Origin: an uncultured Porphyromonadaceae bacterium
GTDB taxonomy: Bacteria; Bacteroidota; Bacteroidia; Bacteroidales; Muribaculaceae
Direction: 5' to 3'
Length of the DNA stretch: 24,594 nt
Assembly: GCA_900548875.1 (NCBI GenBank)
Contig: URMA01000042.1
Span: 1 to 24,594 of the forward strand
The position numbers were made by a program, and so were the translations under genes. The notes beneath the pieces are model-generated. The model ran no database searches. It was not told the DNA's origin and saw only the letters and a list, made by a program, of their open reading frames with translations. Positions 12,989 to 21,585 of this stretch are shown here, one piece after another (the first letter of the stretch is position 1; each line of letters begins with the position of its first letter).

Positions 12989-15928
12989 ATGCAAAGTAAA
13001 GGTTTTATCAGAGTCCTTACAGTTCTGTTGATCCTTGTATGTGTGTTCTACATGTCATTCACCTTTGTGACAAGCAGCATCGAGAAAGATGCGGCAGCCT
13101 ATGCGGCAAAGGTCGATCCGAATGTGGATTCCCAGAAATACAAGGACGCATACAAGATGTACTTGGATTCTATCGGTAACGAGAAAGTGTACATGGGTTA
13201 CACTTACAATGAAGCACGTGAGAAACAAATTGGTCTTGGTCTTGACCTGAAAGGCGGTATGAATGTGACATTGCAGATTTCTGTACCTGACATTCTCCGT
13301 ACACTTTCGAAAGAAAATCCGGACCCGAAATTCAATGAAGCAATCGCATTGGCCGACAAGAGCAAGGACAAAGACTTCGTTGCTCGTTTCCGCGCCGAAT
13401 ACGAACGTCTGGCACCGGGCGGAAGCCTCGCTCAGATTTTCCGCTCCATCGAACGCGTTAATCCGGGTGCTTCGAACGCTGAAGTAGAACAAATTTTGAA
13501 GGAAGAGGTCAACGCCATGGTCGACAACTCGTACAACACTTTGCGTACGCGTATTGACCGTTTCGGTGTGGTTGCTCCCAACATCAAGAAGATGGAACGC
13601 GACGGACAGATTCTTCTCGAACTTCCGGGTATCAAAGAGCCGGAACGTGTCCGCAAGCTCCTCCAGGGTTCAGCCAACCTCGAATTCTATGAAACATATA
13701 CATTGCAGGATCTTCAGGCATCATTGGCTCAGTTGAGCGATGCCGTTGCCAAGCAGGGCGTTCCGGTGGATACTGCTGCTGTCAGCACTGCCGCTGCTGC
13801 CGATACAGCTGCTGTTGCCAACGACACTGTAGCTAAACCGGCCGCTGCTAAGGCCGCTCCGGCTAAAACCGATGCTCCGGCTGTCAAGACTTTGGCTGAC
13901 ATGCTTTGGTCGGCTGGCAATGTAGGCGGTCCTGCTATCGGTCTTGTCAACGTACAGGATACGGCTGCTGTCAACGCTATCTTGAAATCGGCATTGGCAA
14001 AACAGATGCTTCCTACCAACTTGAAGTGCGCATGGTCGGTTAAGGCCGTCGACGAAAAGGAACGCTTCTATCAGCTGGTAGCCTTGAAGACTCAGAACGG
14101 CAAGCCTCGTTTGGGCGGTGATGTTGTAGAGGACGCAAGCAGCGACTACGACAATCTCCAGGGTTATGTCGTTTCCATGACAATGAACGGCGAAGGAACA
14201 CGCCGCTGGGCACAAATCACTCAGGAAAACTTGGGCAAGGCGGTAGCTATCGTTCTTGACGACCAGGTATATTCTTATCCTAACGTAAACTCTGTTATCG
14301 AAGGCGGCCGCTCACAAATCACCGGTAACTTCACACCGGAAGAAGCAAGCGACTTGGCTAACGTGTTGAAGAGTGGTAAGATGGCCGCTAAGGTGAACAT
14401 CGTCAGTGAAAGCGTTATCGGTCCGTCACTCGGTCAGCAGGCTATCGAAGCCGGTGCATGGTCGTTCGTAATCGCCATCATCGCTTTGATGCTGTTCATG
14501 ATTGCCTTCTACGGTTTCGTTCCGGCAATGGTGGCCAACTGCTGTTTGATCGTCAACCTGTTCTTCACGTTGGGTATTTTGGCTTCCTTCCAGGCCGTGC
14601 TGACATTGTCGGGTATCGCCGGTATCGTACTGTCACTCGGTATGGCTGTCGACGCCAACGTGTTGATTTTCGAACGTACGAAAGAGGAACTCCGTGCCGG
14701 CAAGAATGTGAAGACAGCCTTGTCTGACGGTTACAGCAACGCCTTCTCGGCAATCTTCGACTCTAACTTGACATCTGTTATCACTGCCATCATCCTGTTG
14801 GTTTACGGTACAGGTCTGATTAAAGGTTTTGCCACTACATTGCTTATCAGTATTATCTGCTCGTTCTATTCAGCTATCTTCTTGTCACGTCTGGCATTCG
14901 AAAGACTGTTGAAGAACCCGCGCTACGAAAATATGACATTCACAACCAGCTTCAGCCGCAACTTCCTGGCCAATCCGAAGATTAACTTCCTCGGACAACG
15001 TAAGAAAGCCGGTATCATCATTGCTGTTGTGATTGTTGTCATCCTTGCTTCTTTCATATTCCGTGGCATCAACAAGGGTATCGACTTCTCAGGTGGACGT
15101 AACTATATCGTACAATTCGACCATCCGGTCAAGACTAACGATATTCAGGACGAACTTGCTCCTCTCTTCCCGGAATCTTCTTTGTCGGTCATCACTATCG
15201 ATAACGACTCTAAGGTACGTATCTCTACCAACTATAAGATTGCTGATGAAAGCGACGGCGTAGATGAAGAGGTAATGCATCTGCTTTACAAAGGTTTGCA
15301 GGGTGAGCTGAACGGCATGAGCTACGATGACTTCAGCGTTTCCAATGAAACTGTCGGTGTCGTATTGACTGAAAAGGTAGGTCCAAGTATTGCTTCCGAT
15401 ATGACTGAGGGTGCTGTCTGGGCCGTATTGCTGTCACTGATTGCCATCGCTCTCTACATCCTGTTGCGTTTCCGCGACTTCTCATTCTCGGTTGGTGCGC
15501 TCTGCTCTTTGGCATTCACATCATTCGTGATTATCGGTTTCTATTCATTGTTCTGGGGTATCCTTCCGTTCTCAATGGAAATCGACCAGTCGTTCATCGC
15601 CGCTATCCTTACTATCATCGGTTACGCTATCAATGATACCGTGGTGGTATTCGACCGTGTCCGCGAAATGATTGGCTTGTATCCGAAGCAGGATCGTGGC
15701 GAAGTTATCAACCACTCGTTGAACTCAACTTTGACACGTACAATCATGACATCAGCAACAACAGTTCTCGTGTTGCTCTGCATCTTCATCCTCGGTGGTG
15801 AAACAATCCGCAGCTTCACATTCGCAATGTTGTTCGGTGTTATCGTCGGTACATTGTCAACCATCTATGTGGCAACTCCGATTGCTTACGCTATGCAGCG
15901 CCGTAAACTTGCCAAGAAAAGCAAATAA
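12989..15928 (+). CDS. secDF: Protein translocase subunit SecDF (fused)
   Basis: The 979-residue protein joins SecD and SecF, which use the proton gradient to help pull preproteins through SecYEG. The N-terminal membrane segment is at about residues 6-27, and the SecD motif LGLDLKGG is at 83-90. A periplasmic region follows with an Ala/Thr/Lys-rich linker at about residues 255-300. The SecD membrane bundle lies at about residues 489-646 (including GMAVDANVLIFERTKEE). SecF starts near residue 650 and has the matching GIDFSGGRNYIVQF motif and a second membrane bundle at about 808-967 (GYAINDTVVVFDRVRE). The paired D/R residues used in proton transfer are present in both bundles. A terminator follows 30 bases after the stop, so it is transcribed alone. 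Confidence 0.97.
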   Translation: MQSKGFIRVLTVLLILVCVFYMSFTFVTSSIEKDAAAYAAKVDPNVDSQKYKDAYKMYLDSIGNEKVYMGYTYNEAREKQIGLGLDLKGGMNVTLQISVPDILRTLSKENPDPKFNEAIALADKSKDKDFVARFRAEYERLAPGGSLAQIFRSIERVNPGASNAEVEQILKEEVNAMVDNSYNTLRTRIDRFGVVAPNIKKMERDGQILLELPGIKEPERVRKLLQGSANLEFYETYTLQDLQASLAQLSDAVAKQGVPVDTAAVSTAAAADTAAVANDTVAKPAAAKAAPAKTDAPAVKTLADMLWSAGNVGGPAIGLVNVQDTAAVNAILKSALAKQMLPTNLKCAWSVKAVDEKERFYQLVALKTQNGKPRLGGDVVEDASSDYDNLQGYVVSMTMNGEGTRRWAQITQENLGKAVAIVLDDQVYSYPNVNSVIEGGRSQITGNFTPEEASDLANVLKSGKMAAKVNIVSESVIGPSLGQQAIEAGAWSFVIAIIALMLFMIAFYGFVPAMVANCCLIVNLFFTLGILASFQAVLTLSGIAGIVLSLGMAVDANVLIFERTKEELRAGKNVKTALSDGYSNAFSAIFDSNLTSVITAIILLVYGTGLIKGFATTLLISIICSFYSAIFLSRLAFERLLKNPRYENMTFTTSFSRNFLANPKINFLGQRKKAGIIIAVVIVVILASFIFRGINKGIDFSGGRNYIVQFDHPVKTNDIQDELAPLFPESSLSVITIDNDSKVRISTNYKIADESDGVDEEVMHLLYKGLQGELNGMSYDDFSVSNETVGVVLTEKVGPSIASDMTEGAVWAVLLSLIAIALYILLRFRDFSFSVGALCSLAFTSFVIIGFYSLFWGILPFSMEIDQSFIAAILTIIGYAINDTVVVFDRVREMIGLYPKQDRGEVINHSLNSTLTRTIMTSATTVLVLLCIFILGGETIRSFTFAMLFGVIVGTLSTIYVATPIAYAMQRRKLAKKSK

Positions 15929-15957
15929 CAGGCAGTCTGCATGACTCAATCATAACG

Positions 15958-15998
15958 GCAGACGTCGTTCCCGACGGGGAATGACGTCTGCTTTTTTT
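15958..15998 (+). terminator. secDF terminator
   Basis: GCAGACGTC (15958-15966) pairs with GACGTCTGC (15983-15991), with further TTCCC/GGGAA pairing inside, followed by seven T at 15992-15998. It starts 30 bases after the secDF stop. Confidence 0.9.
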
Positions 15999-16029
15999 GT
16001 GTTGTGGTGGCAGTATTCAAAATTTTCAT

Positions 16030-16037
16030 TAATTTTG
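16030..16037 (+). promoter_or_regulatory. -7 box of the small lipoprotein gene
   Basis: TAATTTTG matches TAnnTTTG and lies 47 bases before the preferred ATG at 16084. The -33 element is not clear. Confidence 0.45.
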
Positions 16038-16083
16038 CCGCCGTATTTATGGTATTGTGTATAACGATTTTAAAGAAAATTTG

Positions 16084-16788
16084 ATGAGAAAACTATTTGG
16101 ACTATTGCTCCTTTTGCTGATGGTGACTTCCTGTGAGGAAGAGGCGAACATGATTATCCACACACCGCAGCGCATTTATCTTTATCAAGGCGAACAAATG
16201 CAGATAGAGGCAGAATCCAGCTTGAAAATTCAGTATTCTTCGTTGAACGACTATTATGCTTCGGTAGACGAAAACGGATTGGTGACGGCACGTTACGTCG
16301 GGGATACCCAGGTGCGTCTGTCGACGTCGGCCGGCTCGGAGTTTATTCAGGTTTCAGTCATTCCGCGCTATTCGCTGTATGTGGAACCGTACTATGAATT
16401 CCCTTCCACACGCTATGCCGTGGAGAAAATGTACGGCGAGCCGTATCAGGATGAAGACAATTGTCTGGTGTATAAGACGGTGGATGTGGAAGCCTCGAAG
16501 TTCTTCTATTTCTGCTTTGACGAGAACGACAATCTGTTGGCTTCCGTTGCTTCTATTACGGACGGAAACGAAGAGGAGCTTGCCAAATTCCTTGCAGAAC
16601 GCTATCTGACGGTCAGTCAGGAAAACTGGACTTACCGCAATACGCTGGAGGTGACGGATGAAACGGTGGAAATCCGTTCGTTCTATTCCGACAAGTATGG
16701 TAGCCGCGTTGTGGTCTACGCTCCTTATGGCACCGACTTCGACACGTTCAAGACATTTGCCGAACCGTTGAAATATTGTAAGAAATAG
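16084..16788 (+). CDS. Small lipoprotein with a Big_2-like Ig domain
   Basis: The ATG at 16084 gives 234 residues and a lipoprotein signal MRKLFGLLLLLLMVTSC, with the modified cysteine near residue 17. The frame opens nine codons earlier at a GTG, but that form would put charged residues ahead of the signal. Residues about 30-95 (RIYLYQGEQMQIEAESS, then DENGLVTARYVGDTQVRLST) resemble a bacterial Ig-like Big_2 domain. The remainder is an unrecognised domain with many aromatic and acidic residues. The lack of a basic or glycine residue after the cysteine (CEEE) resembles the Bacteroidota surface-export signal for lipoproteins, so exposure on the cell surface is possible. No function can be assigned. 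Its own terminator follows. Confidence 0.75.
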   Translation: MRKLFGLLLLLLMVTSCEEEANMIIHTPQRIYLYQGEQMQIEAESSLKIQYSSLNDYYASVDENGLVTARYVGDTQVRLSTSAGSEFIQVSVIPRYSLYVEPYYEFPSTRYAVEKMYGEPYQDEDNCLVYKTVDVEASKFFYFCFDENDNLLASVASITDGNEEELAKFLAERYLTVSQENWTYRNTLEVTDETVEIRSFYSDKYGSRVVVYAPYGTDFDTFKTFAEPLKYCKK

Positions 16789-16821
16789 CCATACTTCACC
16801 CTATCTAATTATATGTTGGTG

Positions 16822-16860
16822 TCAGGAGATATTCCGCGGAGGAATGTCTCCTGATTTTTT
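16822..16860 (+). terminator. Terminator of the small lipoprotein gene
   Basis: TCAGGAGA (16822-16829) and TCTCCTGA (16847-16854), with ATTCC/GGAAT pairing inside, form a long stem that ends in six T at 16855-16860. Confidence 0.9.
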
Positions 16861-16904
16861 CAATGGTTGGGCGGTATCTCACAAAACAAATTAAGCAGAG
16901 CTTA

Positions 16905-17170
16905 TTTGATTTTGTTTCGATTTGCACTGTCTTTGCATAAGACAGGCAGCGCTTCGGAATAAAAAAATGAGCAAGCTCTTTTTTCTTCTCTCTGCTTGCA
17001 CTGTCTTTGCATAAGACAGGCTGCGCTTCGGAATAGGCAACTTTAAAAACTCCGTTTTCAATTTGCCTATTCGCTCAGCTTGCACTATCTTTCAATAAGA
17101 TAGGCTGCGCTTCGGAAAACAAAATTGAATAAATTCATTTTGTATTTCTCTCAGCTTGCACTATCTTTGC
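16905..17170 (+). repeat. Tandem array of promoter-bearing palindromic repeats ahead of argS
   Basis: Four units begin at about 16927, 17001, 17085 and 17161 (spacing 74, 84 and 76). The first three each contain a perfect 7-base inverted repeat with a 5-base loop: CTGTCTT/AAGACAG at 16927-16945 and 17001-17019, and CTATCTT/AAGATAG at 17085-17103. The change from G-C to A-T is compensated in both arms. Each is followed by GCGCTTCGGAA. Each palindrome overlaps a -7-like box (TGTCTTTG or TATCTTT), and in units 1 and 3 a -33 TTTG lies 19-20 bases upstream (16905-16908, 17062-17065). Bases 17171-17229 are the rest of the argS leader. Confidence 0.8.
17139..17169 (+). promoter_or_regulatory. Proximal argS promoter in the last repeat unit
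   Basis: TTTG at 17139-17142, a 19-base spacer and TATCTTTG at 17162-17169 match the consensus fully. The downstream arm of the palindrome is lost in this unit. The predicted start near 17176 gives a leader of about 54 bases. Confidence 0.65.
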
Positions 17171-17229
17171 ACTTTATAATGCCTTGGTGGCTCTAATTGG
17201 GATTATTAACAAGACAAAACATATAGAAA

Positions 17230-19020
17230 ATGTCAATCGATAACATTATTTCTTCCGCCGTTTCGGAGGCTTTGAAGGCTCTGTATGGTGTGGATGTGGC
17301 CGCATCGAGCATCGTTCCGCAAACGACGAGAAAAGAATTTGAGGGCAACCTGACGGTTGTCGTTTTCCCTTATCTGAAGGCTTCGAAAAAGGCTCCTGAA
17401 GCCACAGCGCAGGAAATAGGTGAATATCTCGTGGCTCACTGCGATGCAGTGAAGACGTTCAATGTGGTGAAGGGCTTCCTGAACATTGTGATCGAACCGA
17501 AATTCTGGCTGAATGTGCTGGAGCATGTCAGCGAAACGCCTGACTACGGTTTCCGTAAGGCAACTCCTGACAGCAAACTGGTGATGATTGAGTATTCTTC
17601 GCCTAACACGAACAAGCCTTTGCACCTCGGACACGTGCGCAACAACCTGTTGGGATACAGCCTTTCGCGTATTTTGGCAGCCAATGGCAACAAGGTGGTG
17701 AAGACAAACATCGTCAACGACCGCGGTATCCATATCTGCAAGTCGATGTTGGCTTGGCAAAAGTGGGGTAACGGCGTTACTCCCGAATCTTCAGGAAAGA
17801 AGGGCGACCACCTTATCGGTGATTTCTATGTGGCTTTCGACAAGCATTATAAGGCAGAGGTAGCAGAACTGGAAGCCAAGGGCATGACAAAGGAAGAGGC
17901 TGAGGCCGCTTCTCCGTTGATGCAGGAAGCGCGTGAGATGCTCCGTCGTTGGGAAGCCGGCGACGAGGAAGTGCGTTCGCTGTGGCGCATGATGAACAGT
18001 TGGGTCTATGCCGGTTTCGACGAAACCTACAAGCGTTTGGGTGTGGATTTCGACAAGATCTATTATGAAAGCGAAACCTATCTCGAAGGCAAGAAGAAAG
18101 TGCTCGAAGGTCTTGAAAAGGGCATCATGTACCGCAAGCCGGACAATTCCGTTTGGGCCGACCTTACAGCCGACGGTCTCGACCATAAGCTGTTGCTGCG
18201 CAGCGACGGTACATCGGTCTACATGACGCAGGACATCGGTACGGCAAAACTCCGCTATCAGGATTATCCTATCGACAAGATGATATATGTGGTGGGCAAC
18301 GAACAGAACTACCACTTCCAGGTACTTTCGCTCCTGCTCGACAAACTCGGCTTCAAATGGGGCAAGGACCTTGTTCACTTCTCCTACGGAATGGTGGAAC
18401 TGCCGGAAGGCAAGATGAAGTCGCGTGAAGGCACGGTGGTGGATGCCGACGACCTGATGGACGAAATGGTGAACACTGCCAAGGAAACTTCCATGCAGTT
18501 GGGCAAACTCGAAAACTGTTCGAAGGAAGAAGCCGACAAGATTGCCTCCATCATCGGTTTGGGTGCGTTGAAATACTTTATCCTGAAAGTTGACCCGCGC
18601 AAGAACATGACGTTCAATCCGAAAGAATCCATCGACTTCAACGGCAATACGGGTCCGTTTATCCAGTACACTTACGCGCGCATTCAGTCAGTGCTCCGCA
18701 AGGCTGCCGAAGCCGGTATCAGTGAGGCATACAATGCCGACGCTGTGACTCCGAACGAAAAGGAAGTGTCGCTGATTCAGCGTCTGACCGACTTCCCGAG
18801 CCTGGTAGAAGAAGCCGGACGCACTTACAGCCCAGCTCTGATTGCCAACTACGCTTACGACCTCGTGAAGGAATACAATCAGTTCTATCATGATTTCTCC
18901 ATCCTTCGTGAGGAGAATGCCGATGTACGTGCATTCCGCTTGCAGCTGTCGCGTACGGTAGGCGATATTATCAAGCGCTCCATGTGGCTTCTCGGCATTG
19001 AAGTGCCGGAACGCATGTAA
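17230..19020 (+). CDS. argS: Arginine--tRNA ligase
   Basis: The 596-residue class I enzyme attaches arginine to tRNA(Arg) with ATP in the cytoplasm. The N-terminal Arg_S additional domain (about residues 1-90, VVVFPYLKASKKAPE) is followed by the catalytic core with SSPNTNKPLHLGHVRNN, whose HLGH at 132-135 is the HIGH signature. The KMSKS counterpart is KMKSR at 395-399 (followed by EGTVVDADDLMDEM). The C-terminal DALR anticodon-binding domain runs from about residue 478 (QYTYARIQSVLRKA) to the VPERM end. Length is normal. It is preceded by an unusual array of four promoter-like repeats and followed by a terminator, so it is a single-gene unit. Tandem promoters suggest strong or buffered expression, which is inference. 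Confidence 0.98.
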   Translation: MSIDNIISSAVSEALKALYGVDVAASSIVPQTTRKEFEGNLTVVVFPYLKASKKAPEATAQEIGEYLVAHCDAVKTFNVVKGFLNIVIEPKFWLNVLEHVSETPDYGFRKATPDSKLVMIEYSSPNTNKPLHLGHVRNNLLGYSLSRILAANGNKVVKTNIVNDRGIHICKSMLAWQKWGNGVTPESSGKKGDHLIGDFYVAFDKHYKAEVAELEAKGMTKEEAEAASPLMQEAREMLRRWEAGDEEVRSLWRMMNSWVYAGFDETYKRLGVDFDKIYYESETYLEGKKKVLEGLEKGIMYRKPDNSVWADLTADGLDHKLLLRSDGTSVYMTQDIGTAKLRYQDYPIDKMIYVVGNEQNYHFQVLSLLLDKLGFKWGKDLVHFSYGMVELPEGKMKSREGTVVDADDLMDEMVNTAKETSMQLGKLENCSKEEADKIASIIGLGALKYFILKVDPRKNMTFNPKESIDFNGNTGPFIQYTYARIQSVLRKAAEAGISEAYNADAVTPNEKEVSLIQRLTDFPSLVEEAGRTYSPALIANYAYDLVKEYNQFYHDFSILREENADVRAFRLQLSRTVGDIIKRSMWLLGIEVPERM

Positions 19021-19048
19021 TGCAGTCTGCATTTTGAAATACATATTG

Positions 19049-19079
19049 GCAGCCGTCGGAATTTCCGGCGGCTGTTTTT
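19049..19079 (+). terminator. argS terminator
   Basis: An interrupted stem of CAGCCG-CGGAA with TTCCG-CGGCTG (19050-19061 with 19063-19074) ends in five T at 19075-19079. It starts about 30 bases after the argS stop. The region 19080-19201 holds nothing else I can assign. Confidence 0.85.
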
Positions 19080-19202
19080 GTTTTTTATGGTGTGGAAAGA
19101 AGGAATTTAAATGTGTGTGAAAGCATTTTAGTTAAAAACTGAGAAAGCATGAAAGCGCATATTAATTTGATTTAATCTGTGTGAACGGTCGGGCGCATTA
19201 TA

Positions 19203-19233
19203 TTGCAATTCTGAAGCGGGGTGGTTAAATTTG
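19203..19233 (+). promoter_or_regulatory. Promoter of the NlpC/P60 gene
   Basis: TTG at 19203-19205, a 20-base spacer and TAAATTTG at 19226-19233 fit the Bacteroidota consensus. The start near 19240 leaves a short leader of about 24 bases before the ATG at 19264. Confidence 0.65.
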
Positions 19234-19263
19234 TAATGAAACCGATTAAAATCCCATTGAATT

Positions 19264-19779
19264 ATGATGAAACGTATAGCTTTTTTATTCATTTTGCTTC
19301 TGTCTGTGCAATGTGCCGGAATTTCCGCTCAAGAGTTGTTAAAGGAAAAACCGTCGATTGTGCGTGGCAGAGACGTAGTGGAAGAGGCTATGCAGTATCT
19401 GGGGACGCCGTACAGATACGGCAAAATGAATCCGAAGTACGGTTTCGACTGTTCGGGTTTCACCTCCTATGTGTTCAAGGGACTGGATATCGACCTTCCG
19501 CGTGTGTCGCGCATGCAGTATGACAAGGAAACGGCCATTGCCGACAGCAAGGACCTGCACAAGGGTGACCTGGTGTTTTTCTCCGGTCGGAAGGTTTCGA
19601 AGCGTATCGGACACGTGGGTATTGTAACGAAGGTCAATCATCAGACCGGCGAATTCTCGTTCATCAACGCCAGCTGTTCTGAGGGCGTGACGGTTTCATC
19701 GTCGACCGAAGCCTACTATGCCAAGCGTTATATCGGCGCTTGCCGCGTGCTTCCCGACGCTCTCAACGGCAAAGCCTGA
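19264..19779 (+). CDS. NlpC/P60-family cell-wall endopeptidase
   Basis: The 171-residue protein has a signal peptide (MMKRIAFLFILLLSVQ, cleavage likely after SAQ) and one C40 peptidase domain filling the rest. The catalytic cysteine lies in DCSGFTSYVF (about residues 61-70), the histidine in RIGHVGIV (about 117-124), and the third polar residue is probably the asparagine of FINASCSEGV (about 135-144), where many relatives have histidine. Such enzymes cut peptide bonds in the stem peptides of peptidoglycan, usually between D-glutamate and the diamino acid. No lipobox is obvious (the AQ cleavage site suggests SPI), so it is probably periplasmic. There is no binding domain such as SH3 or LysM. 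It converges with the beta-barrel gene, with only 32 bases and no evident terminator between them. Confidence 0.92.
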   Translation: MMKRIAFLFILLLSVQCAGISAQELLKEKPSIVRGRDVVEEAMQYLGTPYRYGKMNPKYGFDCSGFTSYVFKGLDIDLPRVSRMQYDKETAIADSKDLHKGDLVFFSGRKVSKRIGHVGIVTKVNHQTGEFSFINASCSEGVTVSSSTEAYYAKRYIGACRVLPDALNGKA

Positions 19780-19811
19780 TGCTTTTCCTTTTGGCTTTCT
19801 CGTATTATATC

Positions 19812-20411
19812 CTACATATAGAACCGGTAGCCTACGCTGAGCGAATAGGCGCGGTTTTCCCATGATTCCATATTGTGGATGGTCGGAGTCAGTCCGAGCA
19901 TGTAGCGGGCATCAATAAACAAGCCGAAATCAAATTCATAGCCTACGCCGAACGCAAGGCTGAAATCAAATTTATTGTAGTCGGGGTTTAACGGTTCGTT
20001 GTATCCGTCGACTTTCGTTTTGCTTCCGACCATGTATCCGAATTGGGGACCCAACTGGATATTGAACCCTTTAATGGGGAAGAATTTCACCAGAACAGGC
20101 AGGCTTATATAGTGGTGACGGCATTTTATGTCACTGTCTTCGATTGGATCTCCGACATCACTCACGATAACTCCCTTTTCCAAATATCCCAACTGATTGT
20201 ACAAGAGTTCTGCCTGCAAGTCAATCCACTTGCTCAACTGGTAGGTGGCTACGGCACCCAGGTTGATGCCTGTCAGACTGGACGGGTTTTCGATGGTTCC
20301 CGGATAGTTGATTTTTGAACTGTTCAATCCTGCTTTAGCTCCGAAACTCCATTGGGCCTGTGCCGCAAAAAAGGCGCACAGAAACGTGCAGATAAAAAAT
20401 ATTCTCTTCAT
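19812..20411 (-). CDS. PorT-like outer-membrane beta-barrel protein
   Basis: The 199-residue protein starts with a signal peptide (MKRIFFICTFLCAFFAAQAQ). The mature part alternates polar and hydrophobic residues and ends with YRFYM, an aromatic C-terminus typical of outer-membrane barrels. The pattern FGAKAGLNSSKINY, then LGAVATYQLSKWIDLQAELLYNQLGY, matches the Bacteroidota PorT/OMP_b-brl_2 family, predicted to have eight strands. It lies in the outer membrane; its function is unknown. An AAGGAG lies 5 bases before the ATG, unusually clear for this group. It lies 65 bases downstream of the DUF4831-like gene on the same strand and may be cotranscribed with it. Confidence 0.85.
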   Translation of the reverse strand: MKRIFFICTFLCAFFAAQAQWSFGAKAGLNSSKINYPGTIENPSSLTGINLGAVATYQLSKWIDLQAELLYNQLGYLEKGVIVSDVGDPIEDSDIKCRHHYISLPVLVKFFPIKGFNIQLGPQFGYMVGSKTKVDGYNEPLNPDYNKFDFSLAFGVGYEFDFGLFIDARYMLGLTPTIHNMESWENRAYSLSVGYRFYM

Positions 20412-20476
20412 ACTCCTTGCAGTTTGTATAATAAACGGAATATGAAGAGAATATATTGTATATCTGTCGGTAAGCC

Positions 20477-21568
20477 TTATTCCTCGTTCGGAACGGTAGT
20501 GCCGAGTTCTTTGATGGCGCCGGTTTCGGGGTTGAAAATGACGTAGGCCGGTGCTTTCTTGTCGGTAAACATTTTGGGTTCAAGACCGAAGTCAACACCG
20601 AACTGTGACACCTGTACCGTTTCCTGTGCAATGCGCTTGCCGTTGAAGGTAAGCGTCACTTTTGCCTTGCCCGGAATGTTGTACATGACGGCGCCTTTCG
20701 GAATTTCCTTTTCTTTTCCCTTGTCGTCGACCGGCAGTTCGCCGTGTTCCGTTATTTCCAGGTCAAGATAGACTGGGGCACCGCTCAAATCGTTTTTGTC
20801 AACAATGCCGTTGAAATCCGACACGCGGAAAATGATTTCTTTCTGTACATCCTCTGTCGGAACATAGTCGAAGCGGAACACTTTCGTTTCTGTGGTGGTT
20901 GTTCCCACAAACAGCGACGTGAGGATGGCTTCCTGTTTGGTCAGCTCGTCGAGCATCAGCTTGAGCGACTGTCCGTCGGGGGGCATCTGGTCGGCATTGC
21001 CCGAAGCCAGGTCGTTCTTGCTGTCGCGAAGTTCGAAGATGCGCAGGGAAGTGGCTTCCGCACTTTTCATTGTCGATTCGCTGGCCACCATCTCTTCGGA
21101 GTAGGCGCTGGCTATTTCCGCCTGATTGAAGCCTTCCTTGTCGTCATACTGGTTATGCTTGCGCTTTACGACAGATTCGTCGACTTCCGTGTTGATGGCA
21201 AGCGGCAGTCCTTCCGCATCCAGCAGCAGGTAGGGCACGGAGCCGCTCTTGAACTTCATGAGATATTCGTTGTCCTTGTTGGGGACACCGTAGGGGGTGA
21301 TTTTTACGTTTTTGATTTCCCAGGTTTGAGAGTCGTGGGAAACCACTTTGCTGACTCCCAAATATTTTTTTGCGTATTTATAGTAGGGTCCGGCTTTTTT
21401 CACCGTTTTCACGGCTTCCACTTCAATGTTGAGATGAGTGACAGGCAGCGAGTAGATGATGCCATATTCGTTGTGCTTGTTTGCGGTCAGCTTTTGGGTT
21501 TCCTGAGCTGTAGCCTGCAAAGCGATGAGCGCAGATGCGAACAGAATCGCGTTACGAAGTTTCCTCAT
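20477..21568 (-). CDS. DUF4831-like exported protein
   Basis: The 363-residue protein has a signal peptide (MRKLRNAILFASALIALQATAQ). The mature sequence starts TQKLTANKHNEYGIIYSLPVTHLNIEVEA, the typical opening of the DUF4831 family of Bacteroidota; it then contains a ISAEATSLRIFELRDSKNDLASGNADQMP-like segment near the middle (EATSLRIFELRDSRNDLA type). The function of the family is unknown. Periplasmic or outer-membrane-associated location is likely. It begins 17 bases after the nnr stop, so the two are almost certainly in one operon, and it precedes the beta-barrel gene. The family assignment is by memory of its N-terminal and IFELR motifs and should be taken as probable. Confidence 0.75.
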   Translation of the reverse strand: MRKLRNAILFASALIALQATAQETQKLTANKHNEYGIIYSLPVTHLNIEVEAVKTVKKAGPYYKYAKKYLGVSKVVSHDSQTWEIKNVKITPYGVPNKDNEYLMKFKSGSVPYLLLDAEGLPLAINTEVDESVVKRKHNQYDDKEGFNQAEIASAYSEEMVASESTMKSAEATSLRIFELRDSKNDLASGNADQMPPDGQSLKLMLDELTKQEAILTSLFVGTTTTETKVFRFDYVPTEDVQKEIIFRVSDFNGIVDKNDLSGAPVYLDLEITEHGELPVDDKGKEKEIPKGAVMYNIPGKAKVTLTFNGKRIAQETVQVSQFGVDFGLEPKMFTDKKAPAYVIFNPETGAIKELGTTVPNEE

Positions 21569-21585
21569 AGTTATTGTTTTTAGTG

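Noticed and set aside
16905..17170. Tandem repeats ahead of argS as a CRISPR array
   Set aside because: The repeats diverge, the intervening sequences differ in length and are AT-rich, there are no cas genes, and each unit overlaps a promoter.
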